64,000 bases of DNA from Actinomycetota bacterium (lineage in GTDB: Bacteria; Actinomycetota; Thermoleophilia; Miltoncostaeales; Miltoncostaeaceae), in the NCBI GenBank assembly GCA_020636905.1, contig JACJWX010000004.1, positions 1 to 64,000 on the forward strand, read 5' to 3'. The translations under genes and the position numbers were made by a program. Below the pieces are notes generated by a model, which did no database searches, was not told where the DNA came from, and saw only the letters and a list, made by a program, of their open reading frames with translations. Below, in pieces: positions 1 to 9,214 of the stretch. Numbering within the stretch: the first letter of the stretch is position 1; the number at the start of each line of letters is the position of its first letter.

Positions 1-1709
1 ACGACGCTCCTGAACGCCATCGTGAGCAGGATGAACGTGATGCCCACGATATAGAGGAGGAAGATCGGCATCCGGCTCAGGATGCGATCACCGATGTCGG
101 TGAAGGCCGCGTTCTGCCCGGACACGTACGCATGGGCCGGCGTCCCCGCGAGCACGGTCGGGATGGTCGTGTCACGCAGTGTGCTGACGATGTCGTCGGT
201 CTGCGTGTCCTGCGGCGCGTATTTCGAGTACGTGTTGACGATCGCCACACTCGCCTCGGCAGGTGTCGCCGCGTTGTAGATCGGTGGCACCACCTGGGCG
301 ATGCCCGGGACCTTCTCGGCGGCGTCGGCCACGTCCTTCGCCGCGTTCGCGTCGCCCGTCATGTCGACGACGATGGGAATCGGCGAGGTGAAGCCCGGCC
401 CGAACGCCTCCGAGAGCAGGTCGTACGCCTTGCGGGTGGTCAGGTCCTTGTTCGAGGTACCCGAGTCGGCCAGACCGAGGCGGACCGGGATGACCGCGGC
501 GGCAAGGATGAACACCACCGCGAGCGAGACCGGAAACACGATCCGGGCATTGTCGGTGACGAACCGTCCCCACTTCGCCACCGGGGTGGCCGCGATTCCC
601 TTCGGGGAATCGTCGACCTTGGGGAGCCCAAGTCGCCCGGAGTCGATCCGGTGGCCGATCAGCGAGAGCACACCCGGGAGCAGCGTCACGGCGAGTGCCA
701 CGGCGGTGACGACGCCGAGGGCGCTGCCGAGTCCCAGCTTGGTGAGGAAGTCGATACCCACCAGGGCGAGGCCGGTGATGGAAATCGCGACGGTGAGCCC
801 GGCGAACACCACGGCGCGCCCGGCGGTCGCACCCGCCGCGGCGGCCGCGTCCTGCGGCGACAGGCCGGTGTGGAGGAACTGCCGGAACCGGGTGACGATG
901 AAGAGCGTGTAGTCGATTCCCACGCCCAGGCCGATCATCGGGACAAGGATCTGCGTCACCGTGTTGAAGTTGGTGAGCGCGGCCGCCAGGAACAGCAGCA
1001 GGAAGGCCGCCATCACGCCGATGATGGCGAAGATCAGCGGGATGAATGTGGGGATGAGGGCCCGGAACAGCACCATCAGGATGAAGAACGCCGCGATGAT
1101 GCCCAGGAGTTCGCTCGTCCCGGACTCCGGCGGCGCCTGCTCGGCGGGGCCGGTGAACTCGGTCTGGATGCCGGCTTTGGCGCCCACCTCACGGATCTGC
1201 TCCTGAAGCTTCTCCATGGCCGGCCGGTCGATCTCGAACCCGGTGGTGTCGTACTGCACGTCGAAGAACGCGATGCGGTTGTCGTCCGAGATGGACCGGG
1301 ATCCCGCCGCGACGGGGTCGGTCAGACTCGCCACCTGGTCGGGGTGCTTGTTGAAGTCCTTCTGCGACGTGGCCGCCAGAGCGAGGATCTCCTTGACGGC
1401 GGCCTCACGCTCGGGTGTGCGCAGGCTCTGGCCCTGATCGGCGGCGAGCACGACGCGCAGCTGGTCGCCTTCCTGACCGCCGAATTTCTCGGTGATGAGA
1501 TCCGTGGCCTTCTGGAAGTCGCTGCCGGGCAGCTTGAACTCGTTCTTGAGGGAGCCGGCGAACGGCCCCTGCATGCCGATGAGCACGGCGATGATGCCGA
1601 CCCATGTGAAGACCGCACGCCATGGGTGACGCGCGAAGTGGCCGGTGATCCGGGCAAGGACTCCCGTGTGGGCGATCGCCTCGGCTTCCTGCAATGACTC
1701 GTGGGACAT
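1..1709 (-). CDS. MMPL/RND-family transporter, cut by window edge
   Basis: The minus strand from an ATG at 1709 stays open to the window edge (about 569 codons). A GGAAGG ribosome site lies some 7 bases upstream. The layout is that of MmpL/RND transporters: one membrane segment near residues 35-55, an extracytoplasmic domain, a block of membrane segments from about residue 200 carrying the family motif GIDYTLFIVTRFR (about 260), a membrane segment near 390-415 and a second outside domain. The last segment before the edge is near residue 545. Such proteins move lipids or small hydrophobic molecules across the membrane by proton motive force; the substrate here is unknown. It is transcribed away from the SRPBCC gene at 1819. 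The C-terminal third is missing only because of the window end. Confidence 0.9.
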   Translation of the reverse strand, partial: MSHESLQEAEAIAHTGVLARITGHFARHPWRAVFTWVGIIAVLIGMQGPFAGSLKNEFKLPGSDFQKATDLITEKFGGQEGDQLRVVLAADQGQSLRTPEREAAVKEILALAATSQKDFNKHPDQVASLTDPVAAGSRSISDDNRIAFFDVQYDTTGFEIDRPAMEKLQEQIREVGAKAGIQTEFTGPAEQAPPESGTSELLGIIAAFFILMVLFRALIPTFIPLIFAIIGVMAAFLLLFLAAALTNFNTVTQILVPMIGLGVGIDYTLFIVTRFRQFLHTGLSPQDAAAAAGATAGRAVVFAGLTVAISITGLALVGIDFLTKLGLGSALGVVTAVALAVTLLPGVLSLIGHRIDSGRLGLPKVDDSPKGIAATPVAKWGRFVTDNARIVFPVSLAVVFILAAAVIPVRLGLADSGTSNKDLTTRKAYDLLSEAFGPGFTSPIPIVVDMTGDANAAKDVADAAEKVPGIAQVVPPIYNAATPAEASVAIVNTYSKYAPQDTQTDDIVSTLRDTTIPTVLAGTPAHAYVSGQNAAFTDIGDRILSRMPIFLLYIVGITFILLTMAFRSV

Positions 1710-1806
1710 CTGCCGCCTTCCAACTCGATAAAACCTGACCCGTTGCCGCTCAGGTCGCGGCGCACCATACCGGGGTCTCGATTGGCGAGTCCAGTGGTCG
1801 TTGCCG

Positions 1807-1812
1807 TACGGT
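1807..1812 (+). promoter_or_regulatory. -10 element (TACGGT), leaderless-type
   Basis: TACGGT lies six bases before the ATG at 1819. That spacing puts the transcription start on or next to the start codon. It supports 1819 over the TTG at 1801. Confidence 0.5.
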
Positions 1813-1818
1813 GACGGC

Positions 1819-2289
1819 ATGCTCGGTTTCTCCGTCCTCGAACGCTCCGTCACGCTCGACGCGCCCATCGACGAGGTGTTCCGCTTCCACCTCGACACCC
1901 GCAACGCACCGCTGATCTCGCCCGGCAACAACGAATTCGTGGAGATCGCGGGGGACTTCCCCGTCCACCTGGGGTCGTTCGTGCGACTGCGTGTGCGTCA
2001 GAAGCCCATGCCCTTCGCACAGACGTGGGTGGTGCGGATCGCCGACCTCGAGGAACCCACACTGGTCACGGACGTCGCCGAACGGTCGCCGTTCGCCTAC
2101 TGGCGCCACGAGCATCACTTCGCCTCGGACGCCGCGGGCGGCACGGTCATGACCGACCACCTCGAGTACCGGCTGCCACTCGGACCGCTCGGAGTGCTTG
2201 CCGATCGACTCCTGGTCAGGCACATGCTTGACCGGATATTTACCGAACGGCACCGTCGCACCCGCGAGCACTTCGCGACGGCTCCGTGA
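1819..2289 (+). CDS. SRPBCC (START-like) superfamily protein
   Basis: A 156-residue protein with the SRPBCC/polyketide-cyclase signature: strand, then VTLDAPIDEVFRFHLD, a mid-protein beta sheet with FVRLRVRQ, and a long C-terminal helix ending in R-rich FTERHRRTREHF. The family forms a helix-grip pocket for hydrophobic ligands; no ligand can be read from the sequence. I start at the ATG at 1819 because a TANNNT box sits six bases upstream; a TTG at 1801 would add six residues. Its stop overlaps the next start (GTGA at 2286-2289), so it is translationally coupled to the quinone oxidoreductase. Confidence 0.8.
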   Translation: MLGFSVLERSVTLDAPIDEVFRFHLDTRNAPLISPGNNEFVEIAGDFPVHLGSFVRLRVRQKPMPFAQTWVVRIADLEEPTLVTDVAERSPFAYWRHEHHFASDAAGGTVMTDHLEYRLPLGPLGVLADRLLVRHMLDRIFTERHRRTREHFATAP

Positions 2290-3284
2290 TCGGCGTCGGC
2301 ACGCGGGGTCCCGGCGGCCCTGAGATGCTCACGCTCGCCGAGTACCCCGACCCGGTGCCCGGCCCCGGAGAGATCCTCATCCGGGTCTCGGCCACGGCCG
2401 TCAACCGGGCCGACGTGCTGCAGCGCCAGGGGCGGTACCCCCCGCCGCCGGGCACCACCGACATCCTGGGGCTCGAAGCCGCCGGAACGGTCGAGCGACT
2501 CGGATCGGGCGTCACGGGCTTCGCGCCCGGCGACCGGGTCATGGCCCTCCTCGCCGGAGGTGGCTACGCGGAGCTGGTCGCCACACCCGCGGGACAGGTC
2601 ATGCATGTCCCTGACGCCCTGGACGACATCCTCGCCGCGGCCGTTCCGGAGGCGTATCTCACCGCCTGGCAGGCACTGGGGCGCACCGCGCCGCCGCAAC
2701 CGGGCGACCGGGTGCTGGTCCACGCCGCGGCATCGGGGGTCGGCACGGCCGCCCTGCAGATCGCCCGTGAGCTGGGCGCGCGGTGTATCGCGACGACCAG
2801 GAGTACCGAGAAGGCGTGGATGCTCGAGGACCGCGCCGAGCACGTGGTCGTTCCCATCAACGGCGAGTTCGCGGAGCAGGTCACCGCACTCACCGACGGA
2901 CGGGGCGTCGACCGCGTGGTCGATCTGGTGGGCGCGGCGTACCTGCGCGAATCGCTGCGATGCCTCGCCACCGGGGGTCACATCCTCCTCATCGGCATGG
3001 TCGGCGGGCGGCGCGTCGATCTCGACCTGGGCGAGCTGTTCGCAAAGCGCGCCACGTTGACCGCGTCGACGCTTCGCGCACGCCCGCTCGAGGAGAAGGC
3101 CGCGCTGGTCGCCGACTTCGCGGAATGGGGTCTGCCCCGCCTGGCGGACGGCAGGCTCCGGCCCACCGTGCACGACATGCTCCCGGTGTCGCGCGTGCAG
3201 GACGCCCATCGGATGGTCGAAGCAAACGAGCCCTTGGGCAAGGTCGTCTTGAGTCTGACGGCCGACGCGATCCAGGAGCGCTGA
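2286..3284 (+). CDS. NAD(P)H:quinone oxidoreductase, PIG3/Qor type (zinc-independent MDR)
   Basis: A 332-residue medium-chain dehydrogenase/reductase. An N-terminal GroES-like domain contains NRADVLQRQGRYPPPPG, typical of the PIG3/quinone reductase branch. A Rossmann fold around residues 140-165 carries the nucleotide motif AAASGVGTAALQIA. The zinc-binding cysteines of alcohol dehydrogenases are absent, as expected for NADPH:quinone reductases. The reaction is probably NAD(P)H-dependent reduction of quinones or other electrophilic carbonyls in the cytosol. The GTG start at 2286 shares bases with the previous stop, so the two genes are probably one transcript. The exact substrate is unknown. 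Confidence 0.88.
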   Translation: MIGVGTRGPGGPEMLTLAEYPDPVPGPGEILIRVSATAVNRADVLQRQGRYPPPPGTTDILGLEAAGTVERLGSGVTGFAPGDRVMALLAGGGYAELVATPAGQVMHVPDALDDILAAAVPEAYLTAWQALGRTAPPQPGDRVLVHAAASGVGTAALQIARELGARCIATTRSTEKAWMLEDRAEHVVVPINGEFAEQVTALTDGRGVDRVVDLVGAAYLRESLRCLATGGHILLIGMVGGRRVDLDLGELFAKRATLTASTLRARPLEEKAALVADFAEWGLPRLADGRLRPTVHDMLPVSRVQDAHRMVEANEPLGKVVLSLTADAIQER

Positions 3285-3374
3285 TTCCCGCAGCGGCTCC
3301 CGTGACACCCCGTCAGCGCGACACAATGCGCTACCGTGTGGCTTCGACGCTGTCGACACATGGCGGGGATGCTC

Positions 3375-3530
3375 ATGAAGAAGCTGTTGGTGTTGTTCGG
3401 GATCGGGGCCCTGGTGTTCTGGCTCGTGAAGGACCGCCTCGGCGGTGAGCCCGAAGAGTTCGTGTTCACCGAGGCGCCCATCGAAGAGGCACCGGCAAAC
3501 GCCGACGCGACCGCCTCCGCGAACAACTAG
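3375..3530 (+). CDS. small single-pass membrane protein (DLW-39-like)
   Basis: A 51-residue protein beginning MKKLLVLFGIGALVFWLVK: one membrane segment with an N-terminal lysine pair, followed by an acidic, alanine-rich tail (EEFVFTEAPIEEAPA). The pattern resembles the small actinobacterial DLW-39 family, which has the same helix and acidic tail, but the DLW motif is absent. In-frame starts exist at 3360, 3369 and 3375; I prefer 3375 because GGGG lies about seven bases upstream. A TACCGT box at 3332-3337 may be its -10 element. Function unknown. Confidence 0.6.
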   Translation: MKKLLVLFGIGALVFWLVKDRLGGEPEEFVFTEAPIEEAPANADATASANN

Positions 3531-3551
3531 CACCGGCGCGGTCTCGGGCGA

Positions 3552-4031
3552 ATGCCACTCGAGTTGACGCCCGAGACCCGCTCCGCCATCGATGGACTCG
3601 ATGGCGACCTGCGCCGCGCGGCCGAACAGTTCGGGCTCGCGGTGCTTCCGGGGCTCTCCCGACTGACCCCGGCCGTCAGCGGCGAGGACTCACGACTGAC
3701 CCTCACGTCACTGGCGCTCGACGGAGAGGGCGAGCCCGATCCGCTCAGCCTTGCGGCGTGTCTCTCGGCACACGCCGCGTACGTCCGGTCGCGGAAGAAG
3801 CCCGACGGCCTCTCGGTCGGCGGGCTCGCCCTTGCGCGGCTGCTCGTGTGGTCGCAGCGGGCCGCCCTGCTGGGCCCGCCGCCCCGCGTCACGTGGATGG
3901 GTCCGGCGACGCGGACCCCGGAGGAGTACGAGGGCACCCTCCTGCACGCCGAATGCGCCGTCTCGGTCGACGACGTCACGAAACGCGCACGGGCGGCGGC
4001 GGTGGTGGTGGCGACCGGCCCGGTCTCGTAG
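3552..4031 (+). CDS. hypothetical protein
   Basis: A 159-residue soluble protein with no family I recognise. It has an N-terminal helical stretch (RRAAEQFGLAVLPGLSRLTP) and a middle part rich in Ala/Leu helices (LSLAACLSAHAAYVRSRKK). It ends in a beta-prone region (PRVTWMGPATRTPEEYEGTLLHAECAVSVDDVTKRARAAAVVVATG). The last part has the hydrophobic rhythm of a real core, unlike the arginine-rich shadow frames around it. It follows the small membrane protein by 21 bases and converges on rpoD. Judged coding from composition and position only. Confidence 0.55.
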   Translation: MPLELTPETRSAIDGLDGDLRRAAEQFGLAVLPGLSRLTPAVSGEDSRLTLTSLALDGEGEPDPLSLAACLSAHAAYVRSRKKPDGLSVGGLALARLLVWSQRAALLGPPPRVTWMGPATRTPEEYEGTLLHAECAVSVDDVTKRARAAAVVVATGPVS

Positions 4032-4034
4032 CCT

Positions 4035-4091
4035 CGGGGCCGGAGCCCCGCGACCACGCACGGCCGGCCGGTGTCCGGGACGGACACCGGC
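4035..4091. terminator. two hairpins between converging genes (bidirectional terminator)
   Basis: Two adjacent perfect inverted repeats fill the gap between the converging hypothetical gene and rpoD: CGGGGC/GCCCCG at 4035-4050 with a 4-base loop, and an 11-bp stem GCCGGTGTCCG/CGGACACCGGC at 4067-4091 with loop GGA. There is no U-tract on either strand, as is common for actinobacterial terminators. Confidence 0.6.
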
Positions 4092-4101
4092 GCGATCCGG
4101 A

Positions 4102-5166
<1,065 letters not shown>

Positions 5167-5172
5167 GCGATT

Positions 5173-6891
5173 TCACCCTTCTCCACGAAGTGCCTGTCGC
5201 AGACGATTCACCAGCTGCTGCACGCGAAGTGCGCCCTCCGCGTTCCCCGACGCGCGCAGTGCCGCGGCGCGTCGCTCGAGGACGGGGAGTTGCAGTCGGT
5301 AGACCGCCTCGGTCAGTTCCGCCTCGGTCGCCGCCTCAGCTGATGGGTCGGCGCGAAGAACGGTGCCAAGTTGTTCGAGGTGCTCGGGCCAGTCTTCCGG
5401 CTCCGTTCCCGCACGCAGCAGGTCGAGCGCCTCGCGATGGGCCGGCTCGGACATGGCGTCGTCGGGAAGGTCCTTCAGGAACGACGATGCGATCCGGGGC
5501 AGCGCGGCCGCCAGGACCAGGACGTGCCGCTCCCGCATCGTCTCCGCGGTCAGCGCCGGGGCATTCACCCGGGCCGCGCCGACGGACGACGTGCGAGCGG
5601 CCTCGCGAAGTCGGTCCTCGGTGCTGCGAGAGAGTTGAAGCAAGCCGGCGGCCAACCGCACCCCTTCATCTTTTTCGACGGAGTCTGGAACCTGCCTGAG
5701 GAGATCCGCGATCTCCCGAAAGGCCTGTTCCCGTTCCGATGCCGATGCGCCCGCTCGAGATGCCCTTGAGCGGATGAGGAACGTTACCAAAGTATCGAAC
5801 TCAGTCGCTCGCCTGGCGAGTTCTTCAAGTTCCGCCGCTGAAATCGCCATGTCGCCGGGGTCGCGCCCGCCCGGCATGGCGACCGCCTCGAGATCGATGA
5901 GGTGTTCCCCCGCCGCCTGCGCGGTCCGGAACGCGGCCCGTTCACCGGCGGCGTCCGAGTCGAAGCACAGCCGGATTCGCGGAGCGGCCCGCCGCAGCTC
6001 GCTGATCTGCTCGGACGTGAGCGAGGTCCCCATGCACGCCACGGCCTGGGGAACGCCGGACTTGTGCAGCGCGAGCACGTCGGTGTACCCCTCCACCACC
6101 ATCACCCACCCCGCGCGGGCCGCCGGGGCACGTGCGTGGTCGAGCCCGAACAGCAGACGGCGTTTGCTGAAGCGCGGCCCCTCGGGGGAATTGACGTACT
6201 TGGCGCGCTGGTTGGGATCGAGGGTGCGTCCCCCGAACCCCAGCACCCGTCCGCGCCCATCGGCGATCGGGAACATGATCCGGGCGGTGAAGAAGTCGCC
6301 GGCGCGCCCGCCGCGGAGTCGTGCCAGCCCGGCCTCTTCGAGCTGCCCGCGGGAGAATCCCTCGCGGATCGCGCGACCGGCCAGCACCGCGCCTCCGGAC
6401 GGCGCGTAGCCGACCCGGAAGGTGCGCAGCAGCGCCTCGTCGAAGCCGCGGTCCTGGAGGTAGGTTCGGGCTTCGGCGGCCTCGTCGGCCCGCCAGAGGT
6501 ACTCGGCGTAGAAGGCGGTCGCGCGCTCCAGCAGCTCGAGGCGCCGCTGGTCGGCCTTCCGGCGCGCCTCCTCCTCGGGCGAGGCCTGCTCGTACCGCAC
6601 CTCGATCCCGAACCGTTCGGCGAGGGATTCCAGCGCGTCCGGGAACGACGCCGCGCCCTCCTTCTCCATCATCCACCGCACCGCGTCCCCGCTCGCGCCG
6701 CAGCCGTGACAGTAGTAGCGCTTGTTCTCGGGCGGGATGATGCTGAACGACGGCGTCCGCTCATCGTGGAACGGGCAGCGCCCGGTCCAGCGGTTCCCGC
6801 GTTTCGCGAGGTTCACGCGCCCTCGGATGAGTTCGACCAGATCGGCCCCCTCGAGGATCTCGCGGACGCTCTCCTGTGTGATGAGGGGCAT
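5173..6891 (-). CDS. dnaG: DNA primase
   Basis: A 572-residue primase. The N-terminal CHC2 zinc finger (CPFH...CHGC, about residues 39-63) recognises template. The TOPRIM catalytic core follows, with VVEGYTDVLALHKSG and the metal-binding CFDSDAAGERAA. The C-terminal helical domain would bind the DnaB helicase. It makes RNA primers at the replication fork. The start is the ATG at 6891 (MPLITQESVREILEGADLV); a longer in-frame opening to 7044 would run into dgt and lacks conservation. It lies eight bases after dgt and six before rpoD, so all three are probably co-transcribed. Confidence 0.97.
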   Translation of the reverse strand: MPLITQESVREILEGADLVELIRGRVNLAKRGNRWTGRCPFHDERTPSFSIIPPENKRYYCHGCGASGDAVRWMMEKEGAASFPDALESLAERFGIEVRYEQASPEEEARRKADQRRLELLERATAFYAEYLWRADEAAEARTYLQDRGFDEALLRTFRVGYAPSGGAVLAGRAIREGFSRGQLEEAGLARLRGGRAGDFFTARIMFPIADGRGRVLGFGGRTLDPNQRAKYVNSPEGPRFSKRRLLFGLDHARAPAARAGWVMVVEGYTDVLALHKSGVPQAVACMGTSLTSEQISELRRAAPRIRLCFDSDAAGERAAFRTAQAAGEHLIDLEAVAMPGGRDPGDMAISAAELEELARRATEFDTLVTFLIRSRASRAGASASEREQAFREIADLLRQVPDSVEKDEGVRLAAGLLQLSRSTEDRLREAARTSSVGAARVNAPALTAETMRERHVLVLAAALPRIASSFLKDLPDDAMSEPAHREALDLLRAGTEPEDWPEHLEQLGTVLRADPSAEAATEAELTEAVYRLQLPVLERRAAALRASGNAEGALRVQQLVNRLRQALRGEG

Positions 6892-6899
6892 GGCGGCCG

Positions 6900-7871
6900 C
6901 TAGAGCGGAGCCTCGCGCGGCAGGAACCGCTCCCGGTAGTAGCGCAGTGCGTACCGATCGGTCATTCCCGCCACGAAATCGGTGACGCGCTGCACGGGGT
7001 CCTGTTCCGGGCTCGCCGGCAGGTCGTCCTGATGCTCCAGGCACCAGTCGAACAGCGCCTGCACCACCCCGCGGGCGCGGGTCGACTCGTCGACCGCCGG
7101 CGACGCGAGATACACGTGCTCGAACATGAAGCCCCGCAGGCGCTGGAACGCGCCCCCGACGCGCTCGGATTGAATGATCCGGTCGGCGTCGCGGCTGTGC
7201 TCGACGATGTCGGCGACGAGCATGGTCAACCGCTCCGCGGTGGTCCGGCCGAGGATGGCCACCTCCTCGCCGGGAAGATCCGCCTCGCGGAGCGCCCCCG
7301 CCCGGACCGCGTCCTCGATGTCGTGGTTGACGTAGGCCAGGCGGTCGGCCAGGCGCACGATCTGCCCCTCCAGGGTGGCCGGCATCCCGGTCCCGGTGTG
7401 GTGGCGGATCCCGTCCCGGACGTCGGCGGTGAGGTTCAGTCCCCGACCGTCACGTTCGAGCACCTCCACGACGCGAAGGCTCTGCTCGTTGTGGAGGAAC
7501 CGCCGCCCCATGCGCTCCTTGAGCAGATCGTCGAGCGCGTGCTCGCCCGCATGACCGAACGGGGCATGGCCCAGGTCGTGGCCCATGGCGATCGCCTCGA
7601 CGAGATCCTCGTTCAGCGCGAGGGCGCGGGCGATGGTGCGCGCGAGGGCGGACACCTCGAGGGTGTGGGTCAGCCGGGTCCGGTAGTGGTCACCCTCCGG
7701 CGCCACGAACACCTGGGTCTTGTGCTTGAGCCGCCGGAACGCCTTGGTGTGCAGGATGCGATCGCGGTCGCGCTGGTAGGCGGTGCGGAACGGGCATGGC
7801 GCCTCGGGGACGTCGCGCACCGCCTCGGCGGCCCGTCGCGCGCGCGGCCCGAGCTGAGGTTCGGACGACAC
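6900..7871 (-). CDS. dgt: deoxyguanosinetriphosphate triphosphohydrolase-like protein (HD domain)
   Basis: A 323-residue HD-superfamily dNTPase. The metal ligands are visible: RLTHTLEVSALAR (first His), AMGHDLGHAPFGHAGE (HD pair plus second His cluster), and DRLAYVNHDIEDA (distal Asp). The N-terminal FRTAYQRDRDRILHTKAFRRLKHKTQVF is diagnostic of the Dgt-like subfamily. These enzymes cleave dNTPs to nucleoside and triphosphate and limit dNTP pools. The start is two bases past the stop of the upstream hypothetical gene and the stop is eight bases before dnaG. The dgt-dnaG-rpoD order is common in actinobacteria. Confidence 0.95.
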   Translation of the reverse strand: MSSEPQLGPRARRAAEAVRDVPEAPCPFRTAYQRDRDRILHTKAFRRLKHKTQVFVAPEGDHYRTRLTHTLEVSALARTIARALALNEDLVEAIAMGHDLGHAPFGHAGEHALDDLLKERMGRRFLHNEQSLRVVEVLERDGRGLNLTADVRDGIRHHTGTGMPATLEGQIVRLADRLAYVNHDIEDAVRAGALREADLPGEEVAILGRTTAERLTMLVADIVEHSRDADRIIQSERVGGAFQRLRGFMFEHVYLASPAVDESTRARGVVQALFDWCLEHQDDLPASPEQDPVQRVTDFVAGMTDRYALRYYRERFLPREAPL

Positions 7872-7873
7872 GG

Positions 7874-8671
7874 CTACTGCGCGTCGAGGCTGAACCGGAA
7901 GACCCAGGGACCGTCGATGGTCTCGCCGCCGGTCCCGAGCCGCAGACTCCCGATGGTCAGGGTCAGCATGGAGACCCCGGCCGGGATCGCCGGTGCGACC
8001 GCAAAGGTTCCGACCAGTCTCGCGCCGGCGAGTCGTTCGTCGGTGACGGCCATCCGGTACATCCGGCCCTTGTCGTCGACGACCACACCGTCGACCGCGA
8101 GGACGTCACGGGTCGCGTCGTTGTCGGGCGCGTGCACAAGGAAATGGACCCGCGCGCCGTCCTCGTAGGACTCGAGGCAGGTGAGGGCGGCGGTGACGCC
8201 GTCGATCGACTGGGTCTGATTGATGGGCACGACCGCCCGCAACGCCGTCGGACAGACGTTCATGGTCTCGGGGAACGGTTCCGGGACCTGTCCCCACTCG
8301 GTGGCCGGCGTGGGCGGGGACTCGGGGACCGACAGCGCCTCCACCGTCGGCGGGGTCCGGTACTTCCAGACGTGCGGGTGCTCCTTGAACATCGCCAGCA
8401 CGCTGCGATGCGAGACGCCCCGGCCGTCATCGACGAGGTAGATGAACTCCCGCTGCTCCTGCCGCACGAGACCGAGAAAGGCAGCCGGTTGCTCGTCGGC
8501 ACCCTCGAGCCCGCATCGGTCGGCGTAGTGCAGATGGTCGATCCGCCAGCCGTCGATCAGCATCTCCAGCAGGTCGCCGAGGCTGCCGAGACGATAGGGG
8601 TCGCTGTATTCGATCGTGGCTCCCGTCCGGAGTGGCCGACGCGTCCGATGGTACACCCGGAGCGATGTCAC
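7874..8671 (-). CDS. hypothetical protein, first gene of the dgt-dnaG-rpoD operon
   Basis: A 265-residue protein read from a GTG at 8671. I do not recognise a family. The first 110 residues look like a small alpha/beta domain (LGDLLEMLIDGWRIDHLHYAD; REFIYLVDDGRGVSHRSVLAMFKEHP). The rest is beta-rich with regularly alternating strands (VHFLVHAPDNDATRDVLAVDG, GVSMLTLTIGSLRLG), ending WVFRFSLDAQ. There is no signal peptide or membrane segment. Its stop is two bases before the dgt start, so it is the promoter-proximal gene of that operon; this does not by itself imply a replication role. Confidence 0.7.
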   Translation of the reverse strand: MTSLRVYHRTRRPLRTGATIEYSDPYRLGSLGDLLEMLIDGWRIDHLHYADRCGLEGADEQPAAFLGLVRQEQREFIYLVDDGRGVSHRSVLAMFKEHPHVWKYRTPPTVEALSVPESPPTPATEWGQVPEPFPETMNVCPTALRAVVPINQTQSIDGVTAALTCLESYEDGARVHFLVHAPDNDATRDVLAVDGVVVDDKGRMYRMAVTDERLAGARLVGTFAVAPAIPAGVSMLTLTIGSLRLGTGGETIDGPWVFRFSLDAQ

Positions 8672-8702
8672 AACGCGCCGGGTCCCCGCCGTTCCGGCCC
8701 GC

Positions 8703-8708
8703 TAGAAT
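8703..8708 (+). promoter_or_regulatory. -10 element (TAGAAT), leaderless-type
   Basis: TAGAAT lies seven bases before the ATG at 8716, in the 44-base gap between divergent genes. It supports 8716 over an upstream in-frame start at 8632. Confidence 0.5.
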
Positions 8709-8715
8709 CGCCCCC

Positions 8716-9189
8716 ATGCAGATGCCCGACCCAGCTCGCGTCGGCCTCGTCGTCGTCGACCATGGCTCGCGTCGCCAGGCCTCGAACGAGATGCTCGAGG
8801 AGATGGCCGCGATGATCCGCGAGGCCGTCGACTACGGCATCGTCGAGCCGGCCCACATGGAACTCGCCGAGCCGTCCATCCAGACCGCCTTCGATCGCTG
8901 TGTCGAACGCGGGGCCGAGATGGTCGTCGTCACCCCGTACTTCCTGCTGCCGGGCAAGCACTGGGACGAGGACATCCCGGAGCTCACGCGCGAAGCGGCC
9001 ACCCGCCATCCCGAGGTGCCCTACCTCGTGGCGGCCCCCATCGGACTCCATCCGCTGATGGCCGAGGTGATCGGATCACGCGCGGCCCATTGCCTGGCGC
9101 ACGTCGCCGGAGCGGCCGAGGAGTGCGAGGCATGCGCGGGGACCGGACGCTGCGTCGTCCGCCGCGTTGACGCACCCCCCGCGTCCTGA
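8716..9189 (+). CDS. CbiX-type sirohydrochlorin chelatase-like protein with Cys-rich tail
   Basis: A 157-residue single-domain chelatase of the CbiX/SirB type. The N-terminal metal/tetrapyrrole motif VVVDHGSRR and the VVVTPYFLLPGKHWDEDIP loop, with its catalytic-type histidine, are clear. Such proteins insert Co2+ or Fe2+ into sirohydrochlorin (cobalamin or siroheme branch). Residues about 143-153 read ECEACAGTGRC, a C-x2-C-x4-C cluster outside the usual chelatase core that could hold an Fe-S cluster or zinc. The start is chosen at the ATG after a TAGAAT box. No other cobalamin or siroheme gene is in view. An FAD oxidoreductase follows by 25 bases. Confidence 0.85.
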   Translation: MQMPDPARVGLVVVDHGSRRQASNEMLEEMAAMIREAVDYGIVEPAHMELAEPSIQTAFDRCVERGAEMVVVTPYFLLPGKHWDEDIPELTREAATRHPEVPYLVAAPIGLHPLMAEVIGSRAAHCLAHVAGAAEECEACAGTGRCVVRRVDAPPAS

Positions 9190-9214
9190 CCGCGGCCATC
9201 CGCTGAGTTCCCCG

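Noticed and set aside
132..1697. 521-codon plus-strand open frame
   Set aside because: Its translation is a low-complexity run of Arg, Asp, Gly, His and Glu. The opposite strand reads as a clear MmpL protein over the same bases.
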